The translations under genes were made by a program, and so were the position numbers. Below the pieces are notes generated by a model. The model was not told the origin of the DNA and did not search any database. It saw only the letters and a list, made by a program, of their open reading frames with translations. From Pseudomonadota bacterium (GTDB lineage: Bacteria; Pseudomonadota; Alphaproteobacteria; Sphingomonadales; SMXR01), in NCBI GenBank assembly GCA_022566895.1, contig JADFIA010000012.1, forward strand, positions 1 through 60,653: a stretch of 60,653 bases of DNA. The letters are read 5' to 3'. Shown here one piece after another: positions 43,091-51,170 of the stretch (positions within the stretch are counted from its first letter, which is position 1; every line of letters begins with the position of its first letter).

Positions 43091-43381
43091 CTATTCCTTC
43101 TTATTGCTCGATCGCAGGAAGGCCTGAATGTCCCTTATAACATTTCCGGGAATGTTGCCCCTGACTCGCATATGGGTGGTCGAGACCAGCCATTCTTCGT
43201 CCGTGAGCTCGCTCGGGCTCCTGATGTTGTGGCAGCGGCCGCATTGCTCGGCCCAAGCCTTGGCGCCACGGGCAATCTGGGCCGGATCCGGCACATCATC
43301 ATGGGCCGAATAGGAGGCCGTCGGCACCAGCCCGACGAGACCCACAAGGGCGATAACCGTAAAGATCGTGGAAGCCTTCAT
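43091..43381 (-). CDS. Small monoheme cytochrome c
   Basis: 96 residues with a signal peptide (ending ASYSA), a single CGRCHN heme motif near residue 47 and a C-terminal RVRGNIPGNVIRDIQAFL helix. A Met at residue 71 (THMRVRG) is a possible sixth ligand. It is smaller than the adjacent class I cytochrome; subfamily not recognised. AAAGGACATAAAG precedes the ATG. It is co-directional with the porin (27 bp) and the next cytochrome (45 bp). Confidence 0.85.
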   Translation of the reverse strand: MKASTIFTVIALVGLVGLVPTASYSAHDDVPDPAQIARGAKAWAEQCGRCHNIRSPSELTDEEWLVSTTHMRVRGNIPGNVIRDIQAFLRSSNKKE

Positions 43382-43407
43382 CTTTATGTCCTTTCAAAAC
43401 TCATCAC

Positions 43408-44730
43408 TCAGAACCCGTAGGCGACTTGCAGCTGGATCAGGGTTTCGTTTGCGATTTCCTCTTCGAAGAAGCGGCGAATCTCCAACCCGACGCGGGCCAC
43501 CGCGGAGGGTGCCATCCAGTAATTGAGGCCGATGTTGTAACGCCTATGAGCCTGTTCCTCGAGATGGTGGCTGCCCTCGACCCGGAACTCGCCGTAGCGG
43601 AATACAGGCTCCAGTTTCTCGGTGAAAGAGGCGTTGCCCAGTTGCGGCAGACGGTAGGCGATCTGGGCGTACCAGGCCTCCAACGAGAGTTTCTCCAGCA
43701 TCTCGACCTCGCCATGGTCTTCATCAAAGCTATTGATGGGACCGCGGGTGTTCTTCAGATATTCAAAACGCATGTCGAAGGCGTTGCGGGTAAACGCTGC
43801 GTCGACACCCCAGACCTTGGCAAAAGCGCTCGTCGGCAGCAAATCCCCGGGACCTTCGATGCCCTCGAGCTTGCCTTTCCAGAAAGAGCCGCCGATCTCG
43901 AGGTAGGGCACGGGCAAAATCGCGATGCGCCCGCCAAAAGCCTTGTTCTTATTGTCGTCACCGCCAAAGCCCTCGAACTCCGGATTGCCTTCATGGCCCA
44001 TACGCGGTCCGTTGCCGATAGCAAACACATAGGTAAGTGTGCTGCGTTCACCGATCGGGACGCCGCCCCTGAGCTGCACACCGACCTCGCTTGCCGGTTG
44101 CGCTCCATCGTGATGGAAACCGGCCGGGGCGTTCGAGAGCTTGTTGATCCAGCTCGGATGCAGGCGCTCCTGGAACTGGCCGACCGGGCTCAAATATTTC
44201 CCGACGACCAGGGTCGCGTAATCGTGCAGAAGAATATCGAAATGAGAATATTCGAGCTCGAACTCGGTCTCGCCGTCCTCTTCGACTTCAATCTCCAGCT
44301 CGGCTTCGAAAATAACCAGATCTTTGTACTGAAAGTGAAATCCCGGATTAAACTGCAGGCCGCCAAATTCCCACTCGTCGGCTTTGGTCCGAAACTCGGC
44401 GCCGGCTGTGGCATAACCGGCCAGGTGCCAGATCGTGTCCGGGATGGAAGGATACGAAGACTTTGACTTGACTGCCTGGGCAGTTTTTGTGGCCTCAAGG
44501 GCCTTGGTTTCTGCTGCCTCGGCTCTTTCCTTGGCCTGCTCGGCGGTCTCTTTGTTGGCCAAAAGCAGGTCGCGCAGCTGCCGCAACTCCGCCTCGAGGG
44601 CCTCAATGCGCTCAAGCAATTGCTTGTTGGTCGGCTCTTGCGACCATGCACTGTGTGTTGGTAGCGCTGCCATTGCGGCGACAAAAACGATGAGGCATAC
44701 TGCACTGAATAGCTTTCTTTTGTGTGTCAC
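43408..44730 (-). CDS. Outer-membrane porin-like beta-barrel with N-terminal coiled coil
   Basis: About 440 residues. A signal peptide (LFSAVCLIVFVAAMAALPTH...) is followed by a heptad coiled coil (LLERIEALEAELRQLRDLLL and a Lys/Glu/Ala stretch, about 38-85). A beta-rich barrel with alternating aromatic/polar strands ends in Tyr-Gly-Phe, the outer-membrane signal. It resembles phosphate-selective-porin/DcaP-type proteins with a trimerising periplasmic helix. GTG at 44730 is preferred because AAGG lies seven bases upstream; a TTG at 44736 is possible. It is first in the operon with two cytochromes c, under an FNR-type site. Confidence 0.82.
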   Translation of the reverse strand: MTHKRKLFSAVCLIVFVAAMAALPTHSAWSQEPTNKQLLERIEALEAELRQLRDLLLANKETAEQAKERAEAAETKALEATKTAQAVKSKSSYPSIPDTIWHLAGYATAGAEFRTKADEWEFGGLQFNPGFHFQYKDLVIFEAELEIEVEEDGETEFELEYSHFDILLHDYATLVVGKYLSPVGQFQERLHPSWINKLSNAPAGFHHDGAQPASEVGVQLRGGVPIGERSTLTYVFAIGNGPRMGHEGNPEFEGFGGDDNKNKAFGGRIAILPVPYLEIGGSFWKGKLEGIEGPGDLLPTSAFAKVWGVDAAFTRNAFDMRFEYLKNTRGPINSFDEDHGEVEMLEKLSLEAWYAQIAYRLPQLGNASFTEKLEPVFRYGEFRVEGSHHLEEQAHRRYNIGLNYWMAPSAVARVGLEIRRFFEEEIANETLIQLQVAYGF

Positions 44731-44778
44731 GTTCAATCCTTCCCTTGCATTGGCAAATTGCCTGGTGAGGCGCGAGGT

Positions 44779-44818
44779 ATTATAATGGACGTGTCAGTCA
44801 AGCTTTGATCTGGATCAA
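44779..44818 (-). promoter_or_regulatory. Class II-like FNR/Anr-dependent promoter for the porin-cytochrome operon
   Basis: TTGAT-CTGG-ATCAA (44805-44818) is a perfect match to the FNR consensus TTGAT-N4-ATCAA. On the minus strand, TATAAT (44784 to 44779) lies downstream of it. With a start near 44772 the box centre falls at about -40, close to the -41.5 of FNR class II promoters, and the box takes the place of a -35 element. The porin start lies about 42 bases further. The plus-strand GDPD gene starts 108 bp to the other side. Confidence 0.75.
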
Positions 44819-44925
44819 TTTCTGGGGATTACAAGGAGTGGTGCCGCAATGCCACTAAATCGGTCTGTTTTGGGTGCGCACACGGCGGCGTGCGTAGTGA
44901 ATCGTCACGCTTGGCGGAGCCAAAA

Positions 44926-45798
44926 ATGAAACGCGCCATCGGAATAATTGTCGGGCTGATAGCGCTCCATGTCGCACTCAGCCTGTGGCCGGGAGGTCAG
45001 GCCCCAAAAGCCGATTGGCTGGCCGACGGGCCGCCGGTCCTGGTGATGGCCCACGGGGCCGGCCAGGGGATCGGTCCGCAAAATACGCTCGAAGCCGCTG
45101 TGCTATCGGCCGCGGCGGGGGCCGACGTGATCGAGCTCGATGTGCACCTGACCGCCGATGGCCATCTGGTGGTGATCCACGACGCCACCGTCGAGGCGAC
45201 CACCAACGGCAGTGGCGCGGTCGACGAAATGACCCTTGAAGAAATCCAGGCCTTCGACGCCGGGACGGCCTTCCGGGAGGCTTCGGGGGCGGCCAGCTTC
45301 GCTGGCCGGGGGGTCGTGGTGCCGACCCTTGAGGCGATCTTCGAGGCTTTGCCTCAAGCCGGCTATCTGATCGAGATCAAACCCGAGGCGCCGGGAACCG
45401 ACCGGGCGCTGTGCGATCTGGTGCGCGAATACGCTCTCCAGGCCCGGGTCATGGTCGGTTCGTTCCATCTGACGGCGCTCGAACGCTTCCGCGAGCTGTG
45501 CCCCGAGGTCGCCACCTCGATGGCCGAGAGCGAGGTCGAGACCTTGGTCTATCTCCACAAGATCGGTCTGGCCAATCTGGCGCCGCTGAACGGTTCGGCC
45601 CTGCAGATGCCGCTCGAGGCGGCCGGCATTAGGATCCTCACCCGGTCGCTGATCAAGGCGGCTCATGGGCGCGGGCTGGCGGTCCACGCCTGGACGATCA
45701 ACGACCCGGAGGTCATGGAACGGCTTATCGGCCTGGGCATCGACGGCCTGATCACCGACTATCCCGAGCGCGCGCTGAAGGTGCTGGGCCGGAAGTAG
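44926..45798 (+). CDS. Glycerophosphodiester phosphodiesterase family protein
   Basis: 290 residues with an N-terminal hydrophobic segment (IIVGLIALHVALSLWPGG), probably a membrane anchor or signal. The GDPD domain has VMAHGAGQGIGPQNTLEAA, VIELDVHLTADGHLVVIHD (metal-binding Glu/Asp and the second His) and a late AWTINDPEVMERLIGLGIDG. The first motif reads HGAG instead of the common HRG, as in the PI-PLC-like subgroup with AHGG. Substrates are deacylated phospholipids. GGCGGAG precedes ATG 44926. Confidence 0.88.
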   Translation: MKRAIGIIVGLIALHVALSLWPGGQAPKADWLADGPPVLVMAHGAGQGIGPQNTLEAAVLSAAAGADVIELDVHLTADGHLVVIHDATVEATTNGSGAVDEMTLEEIQAFDAGTAFREASGAASFAGRGVVVPTLEAIFEALPQAGYLIEIKPEAPGTDRALCDLVREYALQARVMVGSFHLTALERFRELCPEVATSMAESEVETLVYLHKIGLANLAPLNGSALQMPLEAAGIRILTRSLIKAAHGRGLAVHAWTINDPEVMERLIGLGIDGLITDYPERALKVLGRK

Positions 45799-45919
45799 CG
45801 CCGGCCAAAGGCGATAGAGAAGCGGCAGGGCGGCCCCGGCCAGCCGGCCTCTCCAAGATTTTGTTTTTGGCCAACCGGAAGCGGTGCTATTCTTCGCCCG
45901 GAGCCGTTGGAGGAGGCGA

Positions 45920-47422
45920 TTGGACAATTTCCTGGGTGAGTTGAAACGGCGCGAGTTATTCAAGGTCGGCCTGGCCTATCTGATCATTGGCTGGTTCGTG
46001 GTCGAGGTGGCCAGCGAGGCTCTGCCGACCTTCGGGGCTCCCGAATGGATCCTCAGGGCCCTGATGATCTCGGTCGCGGTCGGATTTCCTGTGGTGCTGG
46101 CGATTGCCTGGGTGTTCGAGTTGGCGGCCCCCAAAGGCCAAAAAGCCGAGCCGGCAGAGGATGCACCGGCGGCCGACGATGGCGAGCGGGTCGAGCGCTC
46201 GTCGATCGCGGTCCTGCCGTTCGATCGCTTTTCGGATCAGGCCGGGGACGAATATTTGACCGACGGCATTACCGAAGACCTGATCACCACCCTGTCGCAT
46301 TCGCCTTATCTTTTCGTCACGGCCCGCAACGCGACCGAAAAATACCGGGGCAAGGCGCATGATTTCGCGGCCATCGGCAAGGCGCTCAAGGTGCATTATG
46401 TGGCCGAAGGCAGCGTGCGGCGCTTGGCTGACGGGATTCGCCTCAATGTGCAGCTGATCGAAACCGAAAGTGGCACCCATGTATGGGCCGAAAAGTTCGA
46501 TTTCAACCCGGAAGACTCTCCGGGCGCTCTCGACAACGCCGTCCGCGCCGCCGCCAGTGCCTTGGCCAGCAAGGTTTTTACGGCCGAAGTGGCGCGGGCC
46601 TTGAAGGCCGATATCGAAAGCCTCGATGCCTGGGGTCTGATGCACCGAGCCTATTTCGCGCTCGATTGCCCGTCGAAGGCCTCGACCGAAGAGGCTCTGG
46701 AGATGATGGACAAAGCGCTCAAGATGTCGCCGCGCATTGCCGTACCGCATTCGTTTAAGGCCAGCCTGTTGGCGGTTCGGACCCTGAGTCTGTTTTCCGA
46801 CGATCCCGAAACCGAGTTGAAGATGGGCAAGAAACTGGCCCGCCAGGCCCTGGCTCTGGCGCCGCACGCCGACTTCAGCCATAATGCCACCGGCCTGATT
46901 GCGGTCGCCGAGGGGCGCATCGACGATGCCGAGCCGGCCTTTCGCCAAGCCCGCGAGAAGGCCCCCAACAACCCCCTGGCCATACGCCTGTTGGGAATGG
47001 CGCGAATCTACAATGGGGCACCTGAAGAGGGCATGGCGCTGGTCGAGGAAGCCGCCAAACTGGCGCCGCGCGGGTCCTCAACAGGGTTTTCGGAAACCTG
47101 GCTGGCGATCGGACATTTGCTGCTCGGTGAACATGAAAAAGTGCTTGAAGCCGCCGGCCGGGCGATCGAACAGATGCCGGATCTTGCGGTGGTCCACATC
47201 GTAAAGGCCGCAGCCCTAGAGCGGCTAGGCCGGACTGGTGAGGCCATGGCGGAAATGAAGTTGGCGCGAAATGTTCTGTCACAATATCCACTCGACGAAA
47301 TCCAGGACCGCTTTCGCCGATACTCTATGATTGGCCGCAACCGGGATCTCTTCGATCCCCTGTTCGACGCCTTGCGGGCAAACGAAGCGGCCATAGAGAG
47401 CGGAAAAGCGGATGCTGTTTAA
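45920..47422 (+). CDS. Membrane-anchored TolB-like/TPR protein (adenylate-cyclase-associated type)
   Basis: 500 residues. NFLGELKRRELFKVGLAYLI at the N-terminus and two helices (about 14-70) are followed by a TolB/FlgO-like domain (SIAVLPFDRFSD, DEYLTDGITEDLITTLS, YVAEGSVRR, LIETESGTHVWAEKFD). TPR repeats fill the C-terminal half. In relatives an adenylate/guanylate cyclase or winged-helix domain may precede this module; none is present here. The role is unknown. TTG at 45920 has GGAGGAGG just upstream and fits the family start; an ATG at 45884 is less likely. Confidence 0.83.
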   Translation: MDNFLGELKRRELFKVGLAYLIIGWFVVEVASEALPTFGAPEWILRALMISVAVGFPVVLAIAWVFELAAPKGQKAEPAEDAPAADDGERVERSSIAVLPFDRFSDQAGDEYLTDGITEDLITTLSHSPYLFVTARNATEKYRGKAHDFAAIGKALKVHYVAEGSVRRLADGIRLNVQLIETESGTHVWAEKFDFNPEDSPGALDNAVRAAASALASKVFTAEVARALKADIESLDAWGLMHRAYFALDCPSKASTEEALEMMDKALKMSPRIAVPHSFKASLLAVRTLSLFSDDPETELKMGKKLARQALALAPHADFSHNATGLIAVAEGRIDDAEPAFRQAREKAPNNPLAIRLLGMARIYNGAPEEGMALVEEAAKLAPRGSSTGFSETWLAIGHLLLGEHEKVLEAAGRAIEQMPDLAVVHIVKAAALERLGRTGEAMAEMKLARNVLSQYPLDEIQDRFRRYSMIGRNRDLFDPLFDALRANEAAIESGKADAV

Positions 47423-47864
47423 GAAGCGCAAAACCTGGGTGGTGGTGGCCGACGGGGCGCGGGCCCGGATTATGAAACGTAAAGGCCGCGGCCAGCGGCT
47501 GATCCTGATCGAGGAAATGGACTCGCCCGACAGTCGCCGCCCAACCCGCGATCAGGGCACCGGAAAACCGGGGCGCGGCTTTTCGCCGGGCAGCGGCCGC
47601 CATGAATTTTCCGATCCCGTCGATTGGCACGAGGCGGCCAAGGCAAATTTCCTGAAGCAACTGGCCCGGCGTCTGCTTGAACTTGATCACCAGGGCGCCT
47701 TTGACGAATTGATCCTGGTGGCGCCGCCCAAAGCGTTGGGTGAGTTGCGAGCCGGGCTGGGCGGCCATCTGTCCGGCCGCATCAAGGGTGAAATAAACAA
47801 GGACCTGACCCAGCTGACCATGCACGAACTGGCGGTCTATTTGAAAAAGGTTGGCGGCTGGTGA
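47412..47864 (+). CDS. Host attachment family protein
   Basis: 150 residues of the family named for a protein required for attachment to host cells (Host_attach). TWVVVADGARARIMKRKGR is the N-terminal strand-helix, HEAAKANFLKQLARRLLE the central helix, ELILVAPPKALGELRAGL and LTQLTMHELAVYLKK the C-terminal marks. The fold resembles peptide release factor/baeRF-like domains; the molecular function is unknown despite the name. It overlaps the TPR gene end by 11 bp. Confidence 0.88.
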   Translation: MLFKKRKTWVVVADGARARIMKRKGRGQRLILIEEMDSPDSRRPTRDQGTGKPGRGFSPGSGRHEFSDPVDWHEAAKANFLKQLARRLLELDHQGAFDELILVAPPKALGELRAGLGGHLSGRIKGEINKDLTQLTMHELAVYLKKVGGW

Positions 47865-47905
47865 AGCCAGGCCACGAAAACCCTCGTTGTCAAGGCGCCT
47901 GAACC

Positions 47906-48034
47906 TCACTCGGCGGCGGCCCGGGTGCGGATGCTGGTCACGATCTCGGCCCTGACCAGCCTGGTGGCCGAACTGGCGGAAAATACGGCCCGACGGTGGT
48001 CGCTCTGGCGCCGCCCGATCGTATGTTCGCCTTT
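47906..48034 (-). pseudogene. Possible C-terminal gene remnant, family unknown
   Basis: A minus-strand frame of 42 codons ends in TGA at 47906 and reads ...SDHRRAVFSASSATRLVRAE... with mostly G or C in third positions, as in real genes here. It has no start codon and is preceded by a stop. No family is recognised. It may be a remnant or chance. Confidence 0.2.
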
Positions 48035-48042
48035 TCAGATTC

Positions 48043-48639
48043 TCACGGCTCGTTTCGGTAGGGTAGCTTGGGCGGAAGAATGATTTCGAGGGCATAGATC
48101 TGATCACCCAGGGGCGAACCGTCACCATTTCCGGCATTGGCGGTCAGGTGAAAGGCAACATACGCGTTCCCGTAATCGGGCGCCGTCCATTTCAGCCTCC
48201 AGATTGCCGTCGGCGCCGAATGTGGCTCGAGCGTGGAATCGACGGAGCGCAGATATTCGACTGGCGGTAGACCGTGAAGAACCTTTTCCGTACGGCCATC
48301 GACAGGCTCGAGGGCGCCGGCCGGGCTGCCGCAATGCATGGTTCCGGCGGCCCGGGCGCTCAACAGAAATCCCCCAACGCGCAACGCCGGATCCGCCAAG
48401 CGGATGGTCAGATCGTAGGTCTGGCCCGGCTGGTAGGCCGGTGGCAGACCTTCGAGGCTAAGATTGGTGCCGGCTTCGTGAACATCATTTTCAAAATGAC
48501 AGGCCGTGCAGTCCGGTTCGCCGAAACCACCGGTATGGGCTGGCGGCACCTCGAGGGAAGAGGCGCTTGCGTTGAACGGCAGCGCCAGGGCAAAAAAGCC
48601 GGCGAGGAGCGGGCATAGCTGTCTGGAGCCGGCCATCAA
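48043..48639 (-). CDS. Exported protein with CxxCH motif, choice-of-anchor V-like
   Basis: 198 residues. A signal peptide ends near ASA (residue 26). The segment HTGGFGEPDCTACHF holds a CxxCH heme-type motif, followed by LSLEGLPPAYQPGQTYDLTI and a beta-sandwich. That order is typical of the choice-of-anchor V domain, where a short cysteine motif precedes a Reeler-like fold. Covalent heme is plausible but not certain. The start overlaps the propeller gene's stop by 4 bp, so the two are translated together. No electron-transfer partner is obvious. Confidence 0.75.
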   Translation of the reverse strand: MMAGSRQLCPLLAGFFALALPFNASASSLEVPPAHTGGFGEPDCTACHFENDVHEAGTNLSLEGLPPAYQPGQTYDLTIRLADPALRVGGFLLSARAAGTMHCGSPAGALEPVDGRTEKVLHGLPPVEYLRSVDSTLEPHSAPTAIWRLKWTAPDYGNAYVAFHLTANAGNGDGSPLGDQIYALEIILPPKLPYRNEP

Positions 48640-49661
48640 TCGAGCTTCAAGCGGCCCACCGTATTGGCATCGGTCCCGAACCAGATGGTACGGCTTTGGC
48701 GGTGCAGCATCATGTGACGCACCGTGCCGCCGCCCGACGGCACCTCAACGGTTTCGAAAAATATTTTGGTCCGGGGATCAAAACCGACAAAACGGTTGGG
48801 GCTGGGGCCGGTCTCGACCAGCCACACACGGTTCATATGGTCCAGCGCCATGGCATAGGGGCGTGAGGCTTCACCGCCCGGCAGATCCCATTCCGTGATC
48901 TCGCCGCTTTCGGGATCGAGGCGCCCCAGCTTGCCGCCCCGATAATCGACATACCAAATGATGCCATCCGCGGTTGCCACCAGGCGGCGCGGGCGGCTCT
49001 CCTTGCGTGGCAGAACGATCTCCAGAAGTTCCATTGTCTCGGGATCGACCACCGCCAGCCGGTTGGTTCCGAATAAAGCCACCCAGACGCGACCGCCGCG
49101 ATCGATAATAATTCCATAGGGACGCGCCGCCGGGGTCAGGGCGGGGATCAGATCGACCTTCTCGGTTTTCATATCGAGCCGCCCGACCATATTGCTGCCC
49201 TGCAGGGTAAACCAGATTTTGCCGTGACCATCGAAGATCAGCGTATGGGGATCGCGGGCCGCCGGGTCGGGCATCATGATCTTGTGGATGGCCTGGCCGG
49301 CCCGGTAACGGCCGATGTAACGCTGCCGGTTGGCCGCGAACCAGAGCGTGCCGTCCGCCTCGACGATCAGATTGTGCGGACCGGTCCCCGGGTCCAGCGG
49401 CACCTTGCGGAACTCGCCGCTTTCGACGTCAAGCGCCGCCAGATAATGGGTCCGCTGGCCGACGAACCAAACGGTCTTGCCGTCTGCGGTGTAGGGATCC
49501 CGGGGCCGCGAGTTTTGGTAAGGAACCTTCCACTCCTTGATCTCGGAAGCCAGGCTGTCCTTGGAGGCGAACAGACCGCCACTGGCAAGTCCGGCCAAGA
49601 CGGCCGCATACAGCCCGGATTTTGCGAAAAAACACCAAAAACCATCATAAAATTTCAGCAT
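48636..49661 (-). CDS. Exported Vgb/SMP-30-like beta-propeller protein
   Basis: 341 residues with an N-terminal signal/anchor and about seven repeats of the type DGTLWFAANRQRYIGRYR, HGKIWFTLQGSNMVGRLD, GGRVWVALFGTNRLAVVD, DGIIWYVDYRGGKLGRLD and MNRVWLVETGPSPNRFVGFD. This is the streptogramin-lyase (Vgb)-type propeller. Antibiotic lyase activity should not be assumed, as most such proteins are uncharacterised. ATG at 49661 has AAAGGGG upstream. It forms a two-gene unit with the CxxCH protein. Confidence 0.8.
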   Translation of the reverse strand: MLKFYDGFWCFFAKSGLYAAVLAGLASGGLFASKDSLASEIKEWKVPYQNSRPRDPYTADGKTVWFVGQRTHYLAALDVESGEFRKVPLDPGTGPHNLIVEADGTLWFAANRQRYIGRYRAGQAIHKIMMPDPAARDPHTLIFDGHGKIWFTLQGSNMVGRLDMKTEKVDLIPALTPAARPYGIIIDRGGRVWVALFGTNRLAVVDPETMELLEIVLPRKESRPRRLVATADGIIWYVDYRGGKLGRLDPESGEITEWDLPGGEASRPYAMALDHMNRVWLVETGPSPNRFVGFDPRTKIFFETVEVPSGGGTVRHMMLHRQSRTIWFGTDANTVGRLKLD

Positions 49662-49982
49662 CGGAACCCCTTTCATCCTGTGCCGCGCACTTACCAGACC
49701 AAAACGTCACGACTTCCTCGGTTATGAAGCTGCGGCGATGGGCCATCGTCGAGTGACGTCCAATCCGTGGCTATTCTTTAATCGCAAACTCAGTGATCAT
49801 AGAACGATCGACCTGGCCCCGGGAACTAAAAACTGGCAATTGCCCAAGGCTGCATAAGCAGGCAGAACCCGGGGCCAAGCCGGCAAATTCAGATAGTCTT
49901 TTCTTTCAGGGGCCCGATATGATTTACTTGGCGGCCGGCGACCTCACGTCGCGTTCGACTTAGATGATAAGAGGGGGGAAGC
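49662..49982. other. Divergent spacer upstream of the propeller and DUF417 genes
   Basis: 321 bp between two divergent starts. It is AT-richer than the genes around it and must hold promoters for both. I see no convincing -35/-10 pair, no RNA gene and no repeat. A run of Gs (AGAGGGGGGAAG) next to 49983 is the ribosome site of the DUF417 gene. Confidence 0.5.
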
Positions 49983-50873
49983 TTGCAACTGGTTTCATAT
50001 GCGGGTTTCAGTCCAGTCCGCGCGCGTCTCTTGGCGCGTGCCGCGGTGGTTATCGTTTTTACTTGGTTTGGAGCGATGAATTTCACCTCTCTCGGGGCGG
50101 ACATGGCCGAGCGTTGGCTGACCGGCCATCTGCTGTTCGGGTTTTTTCAGACCACTCAACTCGCATCTTACGCGCCCTGGGTCGCCAAAGGGATTGGCGG
50201 GGTTCAGATACTAGGCGCGCTGCTGGTGGCATTGCCGCGGCCGCGGCTTCACAGCCTGGGTGCCGGGCTGCTTTCGATATTGGCCATCGGTGCCTTGACC
50301 CTGTTGATCACAAACCCGGTCTGGATAGACGGTTGGGGCGGCTTTCCGGCCATTGGGGCCGGCCAGGGACTGATTAAATATGTTGCCATCCTCGGCCTGC
50401 TTTTTTATCTGGGCACCGAGGGACAGCGGTATTTCATGGGTGCCGAAAGCGCCCGCTTCAAGGCCCTGGCCAGTCCTTTGATGCTGTTCGGACTGATCCT
50501 GGTCCTGGGCTGGATCGGGGCCATGAAGTTTACCGAGGTTGAAGCCAGGGGGATCGAACCGTTGCTTGAATCAAGCCCGCTGTTTTTCTGGATGGGCAAG
50601 GTCTTCTCCCTGCGGGTCAGTTCGATGCTCTTTGGTGTGGCCGAGCTCACTACCGCTGGCCTGTTGCTGGCCGGCTGGTACAACAGATCACTGTTTACGC
50701 TGGGCGCGCTTCTGACAATTGTGACGATGGCCGCGACCCTGAGTTTTTTATTCACGCTGCCGGGCTGGAGCGAGCCGCTTGGCGGCTTTCCGGCGCTTTC
50801 GAGCTCCGGGCATTTTCTGTTGAAAGATATGTTGCTACTGGCCGCCTGTGTGGTCCTGGTGTCCGAGCGCTAG
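49983..50873 (+). CDS. Duplicated DUF417 (YkgB-like) membrane protein
   Basis: 296 residues, eight or so helices. The two halves are similar. TWFGAMNFTSLGADMAERWL (about residue 27) matches GWIGAMKFTEVEARGIEPLL (about 178). WGGFPAIGAGQGLIKYVAIL matches LGGFPALSSSGHFLLKDMLL near the ends. DUF417/YkgB proteins are normally about 190 residues with one copy, so this is a tandem fusion. Function is unknown; relatives are linked to stress by reactive chlorine in E. coli (RclC). TTG at 49983 follows GGGGGGAAGC. Confidence 0.8.
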   Translation: MQLVSYAGFSPVRARLLARAAVVIVFTWFGAMNFTSLGADMAERWLTGHLLFGFFQTTQLASYAPWVAKGIGGVQILGALLVALPRPRLHSLGAGLLSILAIGALTLLITNPVWIDGWGGFPAIGAGQGLIKYVAILGLLFYLGTEGQRYFMGAESARFKALASPLMLFGLILVLGWIGAMKFTEVEARGIEPLLESSPLFFWMGKVFSLRVSSMLFGVAELTTAGLLLAGWYNRSLFTLGALLTIVTMAATLSFLFTLPGWSEPLGGFPALSSSGHFLLKDMLLLAACVVLVSER

Positions 50874-50883
50874 CCGCCATCAC

Positions 50884-51020
50884 CTACCGGCCACCCGGCG
50901 GATAGGAACCGGGATCGATCTCGCAGCCGGGGGTGCCGGACTATTTATCGATATAAACGAGCGGCACCAAGACGTTGGTCTGGGGAAAATAAGCCGCCAC
51001 ATTGCGGTTGCGGAGGCCTC
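50884..51020 (-). pseudogene. 3' remnant of a molybdopterin oxidoreductase (FdhF/YdeP-like)
   Basis: Minus-strand frame reading NVAAYFPQTNVLVPLVYIDK, then an in-frame TAG (50943-50941), then SGTPGCEIDPGSY and a final TAG at 50884. FdhF/YdeP-type molybdopterin oxidoreductases end with G-N-x-A-A-Y-F-P-E-T-N-V-L-V-P followed by a SxTP segment. Only this tail is left; the sequence upstream to fhs has no matching frame. It suggests loss of a Mo-dependent oxidoreductase next to the formate genes. Confidence 0.5.
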
Positions 51021-51170
51021 CAGGGCCGGTCCTCGGTGCAGGGAGGCAAAAATTTCCTCATCCGACACCGGCGATCCCAGCTGACTGCGGAAGCGCTCGA
51101 AGGGTTGCGGCCTGAGCTGTCAATGGGGTAAGCGTGTTCACTGAGCTGAAAATAGAAGGATTCAAAACAG

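Noticed and set aside
48636-49661. Streptogramin resistance lyase
   Set aside because: Only the propeller repeats support Vgb. It carries an export signal and is coupled to a CxxCH protein, so an antibiotic-resistance claim is not justified.
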